Part shown: positions 1 to 5,501 of the stretch, one piece after another | How the letters are laid out: every line of letters begins with the position of its first letter | Position numbering within the stretch: the first letter of the stretch is position 1 | Assembly (NCBI GenBank): GCA_027035825.1 | Contig: JALVTX010000187.1 | Coordinates: forward strand, 1-6,894 | DNA: 6,894 bases | DNA from: Mariprofundaceae bacterium | Lineage (GTDB): Bacteria > Pseudomonadota > Zetaproteobacteria > Mariprofundales > Mariprofundaceae | Direction of reading: 5' to 3' | Program-made: the position numbers and the translations under genes | Notes under the pieces: model-generated | The model's input: only the letters and a program-made list of their open reading frames with translations | Databases searched by the model: none | Told to the model about the DNA's origin: nothing

Positions 1-128
1 TGCTTGTCGCCATAGGTGCGCCGCGCGGCGGTCTTGATGGCCTGCTCCATGGCCTCGATGACCACGTCCTCCTCGACGCCCTTCTCGCGCGCAACCGCCT
101 GCGCCACCTGCAACATCTGAACATTCAT
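1..128 (-). CDS. nusA: Transcription termination/antitermination factor NusA, N-terminal fragment
   Basis: Only the first 42 codons are inside the window; the gene continues past position 1. NusA binds RNA polymerase and modulates pausing, intrinsic and Rho termination, and antitermination. The visible peptide starts MNVQMLQVAQAVAREKG and continues with VIEAMEQAIKTAARRTYG. This is the characteristic helical start of the NusA N-terminal domain, which contacts polymerase (compare the E. coli pattern of a VxxVSxEK segment followed by an FEALExAL segment). The ATG at 128 is chosen because an AGGTGAGG Shine-Dalgarno stretch lies about 9 nt upstream and overlaps the rimP stop codon. The order rimP-nusA, 11 nt apart, is the near-universal arrangement and strongly supports both calls. 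S1, KH and any C-terminal acidic domains are outside the window and cannot be judged. Confidence 0.93.
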   Translation of the reverse strand, partial: MNVQMLQVAQAVAREKGVEEDVVIEAMEQAIKTAARRTYGDK

Positions 129-139
129 CGGTTTCAACC

Positions 140-616
140 TCACCTGCTCTTTCGCTTTTTTCTTCCGTCCGAACGGCCCCAGTCCACCGTCCGGACAATC
201 TTCGTCGTTTCATCCAGCGCGATCTCGCGCACCGCGCCCGATTCATCGGCGATGCGCACCCCGCCTTCCGCCGGGCCGAGATTGCGGCCGCAAACGCTCG
301 TGCCGTCCGCCATGCTCGCCCGCAGCATTTCGCCTTCATGGCGGCGGAAATCCGCTTCCGTCTCCAGCGGCCAATCCAGCCCCGGCGAGGTCACCTCCAG
401 ATGGTAGCGCCCCGAAATCAGGTCTTCGGCGTCCAGTTGCAGGGACAGCGCCCGGCTCACCCGCTCCAGCGTCTCGAACGGCACGCCGCCGGCCTGATCC
501 ACGACCACGCGCAGCAATTGACGGTGATCGCCGCCGCCCAGGCTCACCTTGAGCACGTCCACGCCCAGCTCCGCGGCGATCGGCGCCAGCAATTCTTTGA
601 TTCGTTCCTCGATCAA
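140..616 (-). CDS. rimP: Ribosome maturation factor RimP
   Basis: RimP is a cytoplasmic assembly factor for the 30S ribosomal subunit. With the start at 616 the protein has 158 residues, close to the family's usual 150-160. It opens with the typical helix IEERIKELLAPIAAELGVD and carries the family signature YHLEVTSPGLDWPL at about residues 71-84, followed by an SH3-like C-terminal domain that ends in a strongly basic tail (GRKKRKSR). The signature usually reads SPGLDRPL; here Trp replaces Arg. The start is inferred to be TTG at 616, with GAGG 5 nt upstream. The reading frame stays open to an ATG at 736, but that extension of 40 residues (containing LAFLFFWGV) is encoded by an intrinsic terminator and has no counterpart in RimP. 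It lies directly upstream of nusA, surely co-transcribed. No convincing promoter is seen in the 48 nt between the terminator and the start. Identity is secure; the exact start is less so. Confidence 0.92.
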   Translation of the reverse strand: MIEERIKELLAPIAAELGVDVLKVSLGGGDHRQLLRVVVDQAGGVPFETLERVSRALSLQLDAEDLISGRYHLEVTSPGLDWPLETEADFRRHEGEMLRASMADGTSVCGRNLGPAEGGVRIADESGAVREIALDETTKIVRTVDWGRSDGRKKRKSR

Positions 617-663
617 TCCAGCCTCGCCCGGAGCGTTGCGCGCTTTCCGCGTTCGCACGCCCC

Positions 664-696
664 AAAAAAACAAAAAAGCGAGCCGCAGCTCACTTT
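664..696 (-). terminator. Rho-independent terminator after the pabB-like gene
   Basis: Read on the minus strand, stem GTGAGC (693-688) pairs with GCTCGC (683-678) around a TGCG loop, with one T-G wobble. Three A residues at 696-694 can extend the stem into the T tract. Six T (677-672), one G and seven more T (670-664) follow. The hairpin begins 45-48 nt after the pabB-like stop codon and ends 47 nt before the proposed rimP start, so it separates the two transcription units. The T-rich tract is strikingly different from the GC-rich surroundings. Confidence 0.85.
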
Positions 697-741
697 CAAG
701 GATGCGAAGCATAGGCTCCCGCCATCGCAAGGGCAAGCGTT

Positions 742-2013
742 TCAGAGCGTCAGCGCCCGCAACAGCCCCGCCGCCTTGTGCTCCGTCTCCGCCAGCTCCC
801 GCGACGGATCGGAATCGGCCACGATGCCCGCGCCGGCGGCCCAGTGCAGCGCCCCGTCCACGTGCCAGAAGCTGCGAATCAGGATGTTCATGTCCGCCGA
901 TCCATCCCAGGCCACGTAGCCCATGGCCCCGGTGTAGGGGCCGCGCGCGCGACGCTCCAGCTCGTGGATGATTTCCATGCAGCGCACCTTGGGGCAGCCG
1001 GTGATGGTGCCGCCCGGAAACATGGCGCGAAACACGTCCACCACGTCACATTCCGGCCGCAAGCGCCCGCGCATGTTGGAGACGATATGCTGCACGGTCG
1101 CGTACCGCTCCACGACCATGCGCTCGTTCACCTCCACCGTGCCGGGCCGGCACACCCGCCCCAGATCGTTGCGTTCCAGATCCACCAGCATGATGTGCTC
1201 GGCGCGCTCCTTTTCGGAAAGCAGCAACTCGCGGCGCATGGCCTCGTCGTCCGCCTGCCCGCGCCGGCGCGTGCCAGCGATGGGGCGGGTTTCCACCACG
1301 CCGTCCGGCGTCAATCGGAACAGCCGCTCTGGCGAGGCGGACAGCACGTGCATCGTGGTTTCATCCGTCTCCACCCGCAGCCAGCCGGAAAAAGGCGCCG
1401 GGTTCGCCCGCCGGAGCCGCGCATGCAGGGCCGGCAAGGCCCCGGCCGCGAATGGCATGCGCCAGAATCGCGCGATGTTGGCCTGGAACACGTCGCCGGC
1501 GGCCACGTATGCCTTCACGCGCCGCACCGCATCCATGTAATCCTCGCCCGACGTGACCTCCCATGCGCCGTCCCATGCGCCGTCCCATGCATCGCCCCGT
1601 GCTTCGCCGGCAACCGAAGCATCGCCCTCGGGCGCGAGATTGGCCGCGGCATGAGCCAGCATCCGTTCCAGCTCGTCCAGCATGGATTCGCTCCCGGCGG
1701 CCAGGTGCACCGCGTCGCCCTCGAAACACAGCGACCACTCGGGATACAGCATCCACAGGACCGCCGCCGGCACGGGCGTTGCAGGCGCGGGCAGACGCTC
1801 GAACATGCCTCCCGCCTCGTAGGCGGCATGGATGACGCAGGCCGGCGCGGCCGACGGGCCCCGTCGCGCTTGCAGCCGTCCGCGCCAGTCTTGCAGGAAA
1901 TCGTCGGCGCCCGTTCCTTCCGGCCCCGTCCCGTCTGGCCAGTAGCGACGGATGCCCGCGCGCGAGGCGACCAACTGTCTGCCACCGGGATTCGCGGGGT
2001 CTTCCAGCAGCAT
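742..2013 (-). CDS. pabB: Anthranilate/aminodeoxychorismate synthase component I family enzyme (PabB-like)
   Basis: Cytoplasmic chorismate-using enzyme. PabB aminates chorismate to 4-amino-4-deoxychorismate for folate; the sister enzyme TrpE makes anthranilate. Both take ammonia from a separate glutamine amidotransferase, which is not in this window. Of 423 residues, 1-130 form the N-terminal domain (AYEAGGMFERLP at about 64-75) and about 157-423 the chorismate-binding domain: GDVFQAN (173-179), SASPERLFRL (225-234), PIAGT (244-248), KERAEHIMLVDLERNDLG (268-285), FPGGTITGCPKVRCMEII (332-349), RGPYTGAMGY (357-366) and AGAGIVADSDP (393-403). The TITGCPKV and GPYTGAMGY patterns favour PabB, whereas PIAGT with Ala is the TrpE form (PabB normally has Lys). 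The ATG at 2013 is preceded by GGGAG at 9 nt. The open frame extends to 2160 but crosses the fab terminator. Residues about 142-151 repeat Gly-Ala-Trp-Asp. A terminator follows. The family is certain; the pabB assignment is probable. Confidence 0.82.
   Translation of the reverse strand: MLLEDPANPGGRQLVASRAGIRRYWPDGTGPEGTGADDFLQDWRGRLQARRGPSAAPACVIHAAYEAGGMFERLPAPATPVPAAVLWMLYPEWSLCFEGDAVHLAAGSESMLDELERMLAHAAANLAPEGDASVAGEARGDAWDGAWDGAWEVTSGEDYMDAVRRVKAYVAAGDVFQANIARFWRMPFAAGALPALHARLRRANPAPFSGWLRVETDETTMHVLSASPERLFRLTPDGVVETRPIAGTRRRGQADDEAMRRELLLSEKERAEHIMLVDLERNDLGRVCRPGTVEVNERMVVERYATVQHIVSNMRGRLRPECDVVDVFRAMFPGGTITGCPKVRCMEIIHELERRARGPYTGAMGYVAWDGSADMNILIRSFWHVDGALHWAAGAGIVADSDPSRELAETEHKAAGLLRALTL
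1560..1595. repeat. In-frame 12-bp tandem repeat inside the pabB-like gene
   Basis: On the plus strand the unit cccatgcgccgt occurs twice back to back (1560-1571 and 1572-1583), followed by a third copy that diverges after cccatgc (1584-1595). Because the unit is 12 bp, it encodes a four-residue repeat, Gly-Ala-Trp-Asp, near residues 142-151 of the protein, in the acidic, Ala-rich linker between the N-terminal and chorismate-binding domains. Copy-number change would keep the reading frame. Confidence 0.85.
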
Positions 2014-2036
2014 CGCGCATTGCTCCCGGAACCAAG

Positions 2037-2067
2037 AAAAAAGGCCGTAAGCGGTGAACTTACGGCC
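2037..2067 (-). terminator. Rho-independent terminator of the fab operon
   Basis: On the minus strand a perfect 9-bp stem, GGCCGTAAG (2067-2059) with CTTACGGCC (2051-2043), encloses the 7-nt loop TTCACCG and is followed at once by six T (2042-2037). It starts 49 nt after the fabF stop codon, where an operon terminator is expected. It ends 23 nt before the proposed pabB-like start. The plus strand has no T tract on the other side, so it acts in one direction only. Confidence 0.9.
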
Positions 2068-2116
2068 CGGATTGGCAATGGTGCGGAACTTCACCGCGCG
2101 CGGATCCCGCAGGCCA

Positions 2117-3361
2117 TCAGTCGAAACGGCGGAAGGCCACGGAGGCGTTGGTGCCGCCAAAGCCGAAGGAATTGGAAATGGCCACGCGAATCTCCGCCTC
2201 CCGCGCCTCGTTCGGCACGTAGTCCAGGTCGCAGCCCTCCCCCGGCTCCTCCAGGTTGATGGTGGGCGGAACCACGCCGCGCTTCACGGCCAGCACGGTA
2301 AATCCGGCCTCGATGCCGCCCGCCGCGCCCAGCAGATGCCCGGTCATGGACTTCGTGGACGACACCATCAGCTTCCTTGCATGCTCGCCAAACACGGACT
2401 TGATGCCCTCGGTCTCGGCCACGTCGCCCGCCGGCGTCGAGGTGCCGTGCGCATTGATGTAATCCACTTCCTCGATGCCGATGCCGGCGCGCTCCAGCAT
2501 CGTCCGCATGCAACGGGCACCGCCCTCGCCGCCCGGCGCGGGAGCCGTGATGTGGTAGGCGTCGCCGGACATGCCGTAGCCGACAACCTCGGCCAGAATC
2601 TCGGCGCCGCGCGCGGTGGCGGACTCCAGCGATTCCAGCACCAGCACGCCCGCGCCCTCGCCCATCACGAAGCCGTCGCGATCCTTGTCCCACGGACGGG
2701 AGGCGCGTTCCGGCTCGTCGTTGCGGGTGGAAAGCGCCCGGGAAGCCGCGAAGCCTCCCACGCCCAGCTCGCAAATGCAGGCCTCCGAGCCGCCGGCGAT
2801 CATCGCGTCGGCATCGCCGCGCGCAATGATGGCCCAGGCGTCGCCAATGGCATGCGTGCCGGTGGCGCAGGCCGTCACCGTGGCCGAGTTCGGCCCCTTC
2901 GCGCCCGTGAGCATGGAAACCCAGCCCGAGGTCATGTTGATGATGGTCTGGGCGATGAAGAACGGCGAAATCTTGCGCGCGCCGCCCTGCTCGTAGGCGC
3001 GCATTGTGGCCTCGATATTGGGCAGACCGCCAATGCCGGAGCCGATGATGATGCCCACCCGTTCGGCGTTCGCCTCGTTCACCTCCAGCCCCGACTGCGC
3101 CAACGCCTGCATGGCCGCGCCGATGCCGTACTGGATGAAGGTGTCCACCTTGCGGGCATCCTTGCGGTTCAGGTATTCGCTGACATCGAAATCGGGAACC
3201 TCACCGGCGATGGTGCAGGCCAGCCCCGCCGCCTCCGCGTCAAAGCGGGTGATGCGTCGAATGCCCGACTTGCCGGCGATCAGGTTGTTCCAGGTGTCTT
3301 CGGTGTGCGCCCCGAGCGGAGTCACCAGACCCACGCCCGTGACGACAACGCGTCGCGTCAT
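2117..3361 (-). CDS. fabF: 3-oxoacyl-[acyl-carrier-protein] synthase II (KAS II)
   Basis: FabF condenses malonyl-ACP with a growing acyl-ACP, releasing CO2, in the elongation cycle of type II fatty acid synthesis. The 414-residue protein matches the family length (about 413) and starts in the usual way, MTRRVVVTGVGLVTPLG. The catalytic triad is intact: nucleophile Cys165 in TACATGTH, His305 in NAHGTSTP and His342 in KSMTGHLLGAAGG, with the conserved Lys337 just before the last. The glycine-rich end NSFGFGGTNAS (397-407) is also present. The ATG at 3361 lies 6 nt after the acpP stop, with no obvious Shine-Dalgarno sequence in GAATAATCGTTC, so translation probably depends on coupling to acpP. 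A terminator 49 nt after the stop makes this the last gene of the operon. FabB is the alternative, but the length, the N-terminus and the position after acpP favour FabF. Confidence 0.96.
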   Translation of the reverse strand: MTRRVVVTGVGLVTPLGAHTEDTWNNLIAGKSGIRRITRFDAEAAGLACTIAGEVPDFDVSEYLNRKDARKVDTFIQYGIGAAMQALAQSGLEVNEANAERVGIIIGSGIGGLPNIEATMRAYEQGGARKISPFFIAQTIINMTSGWVSMLTGAKGPNSATVTACATGTHAIGDAWAIIARGDADAMIAGGSEACICELGVGGFAASRALSTRNDEPERASRPWDKDRDGFVMGEGAGVLVLESLESATARGAEILAEVVGYGMSGDAYHITAPAPGGEGGARCMRTMLERAGIGIEEVDYINAHGTSTPAGDVAETEGIKSVFGEHARKLMVSSTKSMTGHLLGAAGGIEAGFTVLAVKRGVVPPTINLEEPGEGCDLDYVPNEAREAEIRVAISNSFGFGGTNASVAFRRFD

Positions 3362-3367
3362 GAACGA

Positions 3368-3607
3368 TTATTCAGCTTTGGCCGCGATGTAATCGATGGC
3401 GTTCTGAACGTTCTGGATCTTCTCGGCGTCCTCGTCCGGAATCTCGATGCCAAATTCTTCCTCAAAAGCCATCACCAGCTCGACGGTGTCCAGCGAATCG
3501 GCGCCCAGATCGTCCACAAACGAAGAATCGGGATTGATCTCGCTCTCGTCCACGTTGAGCTGATCGGCCACGATCTTGATGACTTTTGCTTCGATTTCTG
3601 CAGACAT
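3368..3607 (-). CDS. acpP: Acyl carrier protein
   Basis: AcpP is the small acidic carrier that holds fatty acyl intermediates as thioesters on a 4'-phosphopantetheine arm. It has 79 residues, the usual length. The attachment serine is Ser38 in the signature GADSLDTVELVMAFEEEFGIEIPDED (about 35-60), and the acidic helix II that docks partner enzymes is intact. The ATG at 3607 is selected because GGAGGG sits about 5-7 nt upstream and ACPs begin with a MS-x-I/V-E-type helix. The frame remains open to an ATG at 3697, but the extra 30 residues have no place in an ACP. A 187-nt non-coding gap with a candidate promoter precedes it. In well-studied bacteria AcpP is made in large excess over the other Fab proteins, which would fit a private promoter and the strong ribosome binding site here. 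Confidence 0.98.
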   Translation of the reverse strand: MSAEIEAKVIKIVADQLNVDESEINPDSSFVDDLGADSLDTVELVMAFEEEFGIEIPDEDAEKIQNVQNAIDYIAAKAE

Positions 3608-3794
3608 GAAGTCCCTCCGTTTCAAAGTTACGCGGCTTCTATCATACCCCCGCGCCTTGCACAAGCAGCCGCCGGCAATGATGTCCGCGAGCCGCATTGT
3701 CTATATGCAGTCCTCCGTGGCAACCACGAAGTTGGGCCTGCCCGCGCTTCTTGGGATAGCGGCAAGGCGCCGCCCGAACAGCGGCAAATGGCCC
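3608..3794 (-). other. fabG-acpP intergenic leader
   Basis: This is the largest non-coding gap in the window, and it interrupts an otherwise tightly packed operon. It contains a small perfect hairpin (CGTGG, loop TTG, CCACG on the minus strand, 3728-3716). A 9-bp inverted pair, GCGCCTTGC at 3770-3762 and GCAAGGCGC at 3660-3652 on the minus strand, could bring the two ends of the gap together. No T tract follows either element, so neither looks like an intrinsic terminator. A -10-like hexamer lies near the acpP end. No small ORF with a credible start and family was found. Confidence 0.6.
3641..3646 (-). promoter_or_regulatory. Candidate -10 element of an acpP promoter
   Basis: The minus strand reads TATGAT here, five of six matches to the sigma-70 -10 consensus, in a GC-rich context (preceded by a run of five G). 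It would place a start site about 27 nt upstream of the acpP ATG. No good -35 hexamer exists at 16-18 nt: the bases there read about CTGCTT. The nearest TTG-type hexamer, TTGTGC, is only 12 nt away. An activator or a weak -35 would be needed, so the call rests on the -10 match and the location alone. Confidence 0.4.
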
Positions 3795-4535
3795 TCACAT
3801 GTACATGCCGCCGTTGACGTGCAGCACCTGGCCGGTGATGTAGCCTGCCTCCGGGCTGGCCAGAAAGGCCACCGCATGCGCGATGTCCTCGGGCGTACCC
3901 AGCCGTCCCAGCGGCACCTGCGAGGTCAGCGCCTTCGTTGCCTCCTCGCCCAGCTCGGCCGTCATGTCCGTGGCGATGAAGCCCGGCGCCACGGCATTGA
4001 CCGTGATGCCGCGCGAGCCCACCTCGCGCGCCAGCGAACGCGTCAGCGCATCAATGCCGCCCTTGCTGGCGCAGTAGTTGATCTGCCCGGGATTGCCCAT
4101 CGAGGCCACGACGGAGGAGATGTTGATGATGCGCCCGAAACGCGCCTTCATCATCGGTCGCAGCGCCGCCTGCGTGGCGTGGAACACCGACGACAGGTTG
4201 GTGTCCAGCACGTCGCGCCATTCCTCCGGCTTCATGCGCATGGCGATGTTGTCGCGGGTGATGCCGGCATTGTTCACCAGCACGTCCAGCCGGCCCCAGC
4301 GCTTCGCAGCGCCGCTCACGAACGCCTGCACGGCTTCGCGCTCGCGCACGTCCACCACCTCCGGCCACACGTCCGCATCGCATGCCTCCCGCAGGCGTTC
4401 CGCCGCCGCGCGGATGGTTTCCTCGCGGGTGCCGCAGATGGCGAGCCGGTATCCCCTGGAGCCCAGCGCGCTCGCCACCGCATAGCCGATGCCGCGGCTG
4501 GCGCCGGTCACGATGGCCACGGGTTGATCGCTCAT
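3795..4535 (-). CDS. fabG: 3-oxoacyl-[acyl-carrier-protein] reductase
   Basis: FabG reduces 3-oxoacyl-ACP to (R)-3-hydroxyacyl-ACP with NADPH, the first reduction of each elongation cycle. It is a 246-residue short-chain dehydrogenase of standard length. The Rossmann nucleotide motif TGASRGIG is at 10-17, NNAG at 88-91, and the catalytic set is Asn113, Ser141, Tyr154 and Lys158 (in YCASK). The C-terminal end GYITGQVLHVNGGMYM is typical of FabG tetramers. The ATG at 4535 has a strong GGGAGGAG ribosome binding site ending 3 nt upstream. It follows fabD by 24 nt and precedes acpP after a 187-nt gap. Other short-chain dehydrogenases share these motifs, but the operon position between fabD and acpP settles the assignment. 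Confidence 0.96.
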   Translation of the reverse strand: MSDQPVAIVTGASRGIGYAVASALGSRGYRLAICGTREETIRAAAERLREACDADVWPEVVDVREREAVQAFVSGAAKRWGRLDVLVNNAGITRDNIAMRMKPEEWRDVLDTNLSSVFHATQAALRPMMKARFGRIINISSVVASMGNPGQINYCASKGGIDALTRSLAREVGSRGITVNAVAPGFIATDMTAELGEEATKALTSQVPLGRLGTPEDIAHAVAFLASPEAGYITGQVLHVNGGMYM

Positions 4536-4559
4536 GTTCTCCTCCCTCGCAGATGATTG

Positions 4560-5501
4560 TTATTGAAGATGTTCCAGCGCCTGAGTCAGAGCTTCCGGCG
4601 TCTCGCTCACATGGACGCTGAAACAGCGGTCAATGCGGCGCACGATGCCGGCCAGCACCTTGCCCGGCCCCATTTCCACGCCCTGAAGCACGCCGGTGCG
4701 CGCCATGTGGCGCACGATCTCCGACCACCGGACGGGCGAAACCAGTTGCCGCACCAGCGCCTCGCGAATCTCGTCCGGCTCATCCAGCGGCGCGGCCAGC
4801 GCATTGCTCCACACGGGCATCATCGGCGCGCGGATATCCACTTTCTTCAGGCGCTCGGCCATCGCGTCGGCGGCCGGCTGCATCAGCGGCGTGTGCGACG
4901 GCGCGCTCACCGGCAGCGGCAGCGCCCGCTTGGCGCCGGCGGCGCGGGCCGCCTCCATTAGGCGGTCCACGGCGGCGGCATGGCCGGCAACGACCAGCTG
5001 GCCGGGGCAGTTGTAGTTGGCGGGCCAGACGCGCTCGCTCTGGGTGGACGCCTCCTCGCACAGCTCCTCGATGCGCGCATCCTCCAGCCCGAGGATGGCC
5101 GCCATGCGCCCCTCGCCCTCGGCCACGGCCTCGTTCATGGCCCGGCCGCGGAACGCCACCAGTCGCAACGCCTCGGCGAAATCTAGGCTGCCGGCAGCCA
5201 CCAGCGCCGAGTACTCGCCCAGGCTGTGGCCGGCGCCGCAGGCCGCTTCCGGCCCCCCGCGATGCCGCCACAGGCGCACCAGCGCGGTGGAGGCGGCCAG
5301 CAGCGCCGGCTGCGTGTATTCGGTGCGGTTCAGCCGCCCCTCCGGGCGATCGGCGAAGAGCGCGGCCATGTCGTAACCCAGCGCCTCGGAGGCCTCGGCC
5401 AGGGTCTCGTCCACCACCGGCTCCGAACCGATGAACGCCTCCAGCATGCCGGGGCGTTGCGAGCCCTGGCCCGGAAACAGGAAGGCAAACGACTTGCTCA
5501 T
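4560..5501 (-). CDS. fabD: Malonyl CoA-acyl carrier protein transacylase
   Basis: FabD transfers malonyl from CoA to AcpP, supplying the extender unit for FabH and FabF. The protein has 313 residues (E. coli 309). Landmarks are FPGQGSQ (9-15, oxyanion-hole Gln12), nucleophile Ser93 in GHSLGEYSALVAAG, Arg118 in FRGRAM, which binds the malonyl carboxylate, and catalytic His203 in SAPSHTPLM. EMGPGKVLAGIVRRI near the C-terminus is the usual family ending. The start is the ATG at 5501, whose ATGA overlaps the fabH stop; GGAG lies 7 nt upstream and the protein then begins MSKSFAFLFPGQGSQ as expected. A frame extension to 5534 only adds residues encoded by the end of fabH. The four-base overlap implies translational coupling with fabH. 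Confidence 0.96.
   Translation of the reverse strand: MSKSFAFLFPGQGSQRPGMLEAFIGSEPVVDETLAEASEALGYDMAALFADRPEGRLNRTEYTQPALLAASTALVRLWRHRGGPEAACGAGHSLGEYSALVAAGSLDFAEALRLVAFRGRAMNEAVAEGEGRMAAILGLEDARIEELCEEASTQSERVWPANYNCPGQLVVAGHAAAVDRLMEAARAAGAKRALPLPVSAPSHTPLMQPAADAMAERLKKVDIRAPMMPVWSNALAAPLDEPDEIREALVRQLVSPVRWSEIVRHMARTGVLQGVEMGPGKVLAGIVRRIDRCFSVHVSETPEALTQALEHLQ

Noticed and set aside
664..696. Promoter for rimP using TTGAAA next to the terminator
   Set aside because: The only bases at proper spacing are the T tract (TTTTTG), a poor -10, and the element is better explained as a terminator.
778..2259. 493-codon open frame on the plus strand, antisense to the pabB-like gene
   Set aside because: It has the same shadow composition, no start context, and runs through the fab terminator region.
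3608..3697. Upstream extension of acpP to an ATG at 3697
   Set aside because: It would add 30 residues to a protein of highly conserved size and cover the candidate -10; the ATG at 3607 has a strong ribosome binding site.
2054..3817. 587-codon open frame on the plus strand, antisense to fabF and acpP
   Set aside because: It is rich in Arg, His, Ala and Gly, shows no recognisable family, and lies entirely opposite secure genes. Long antisense frames are expected in high-GC coding DNA.
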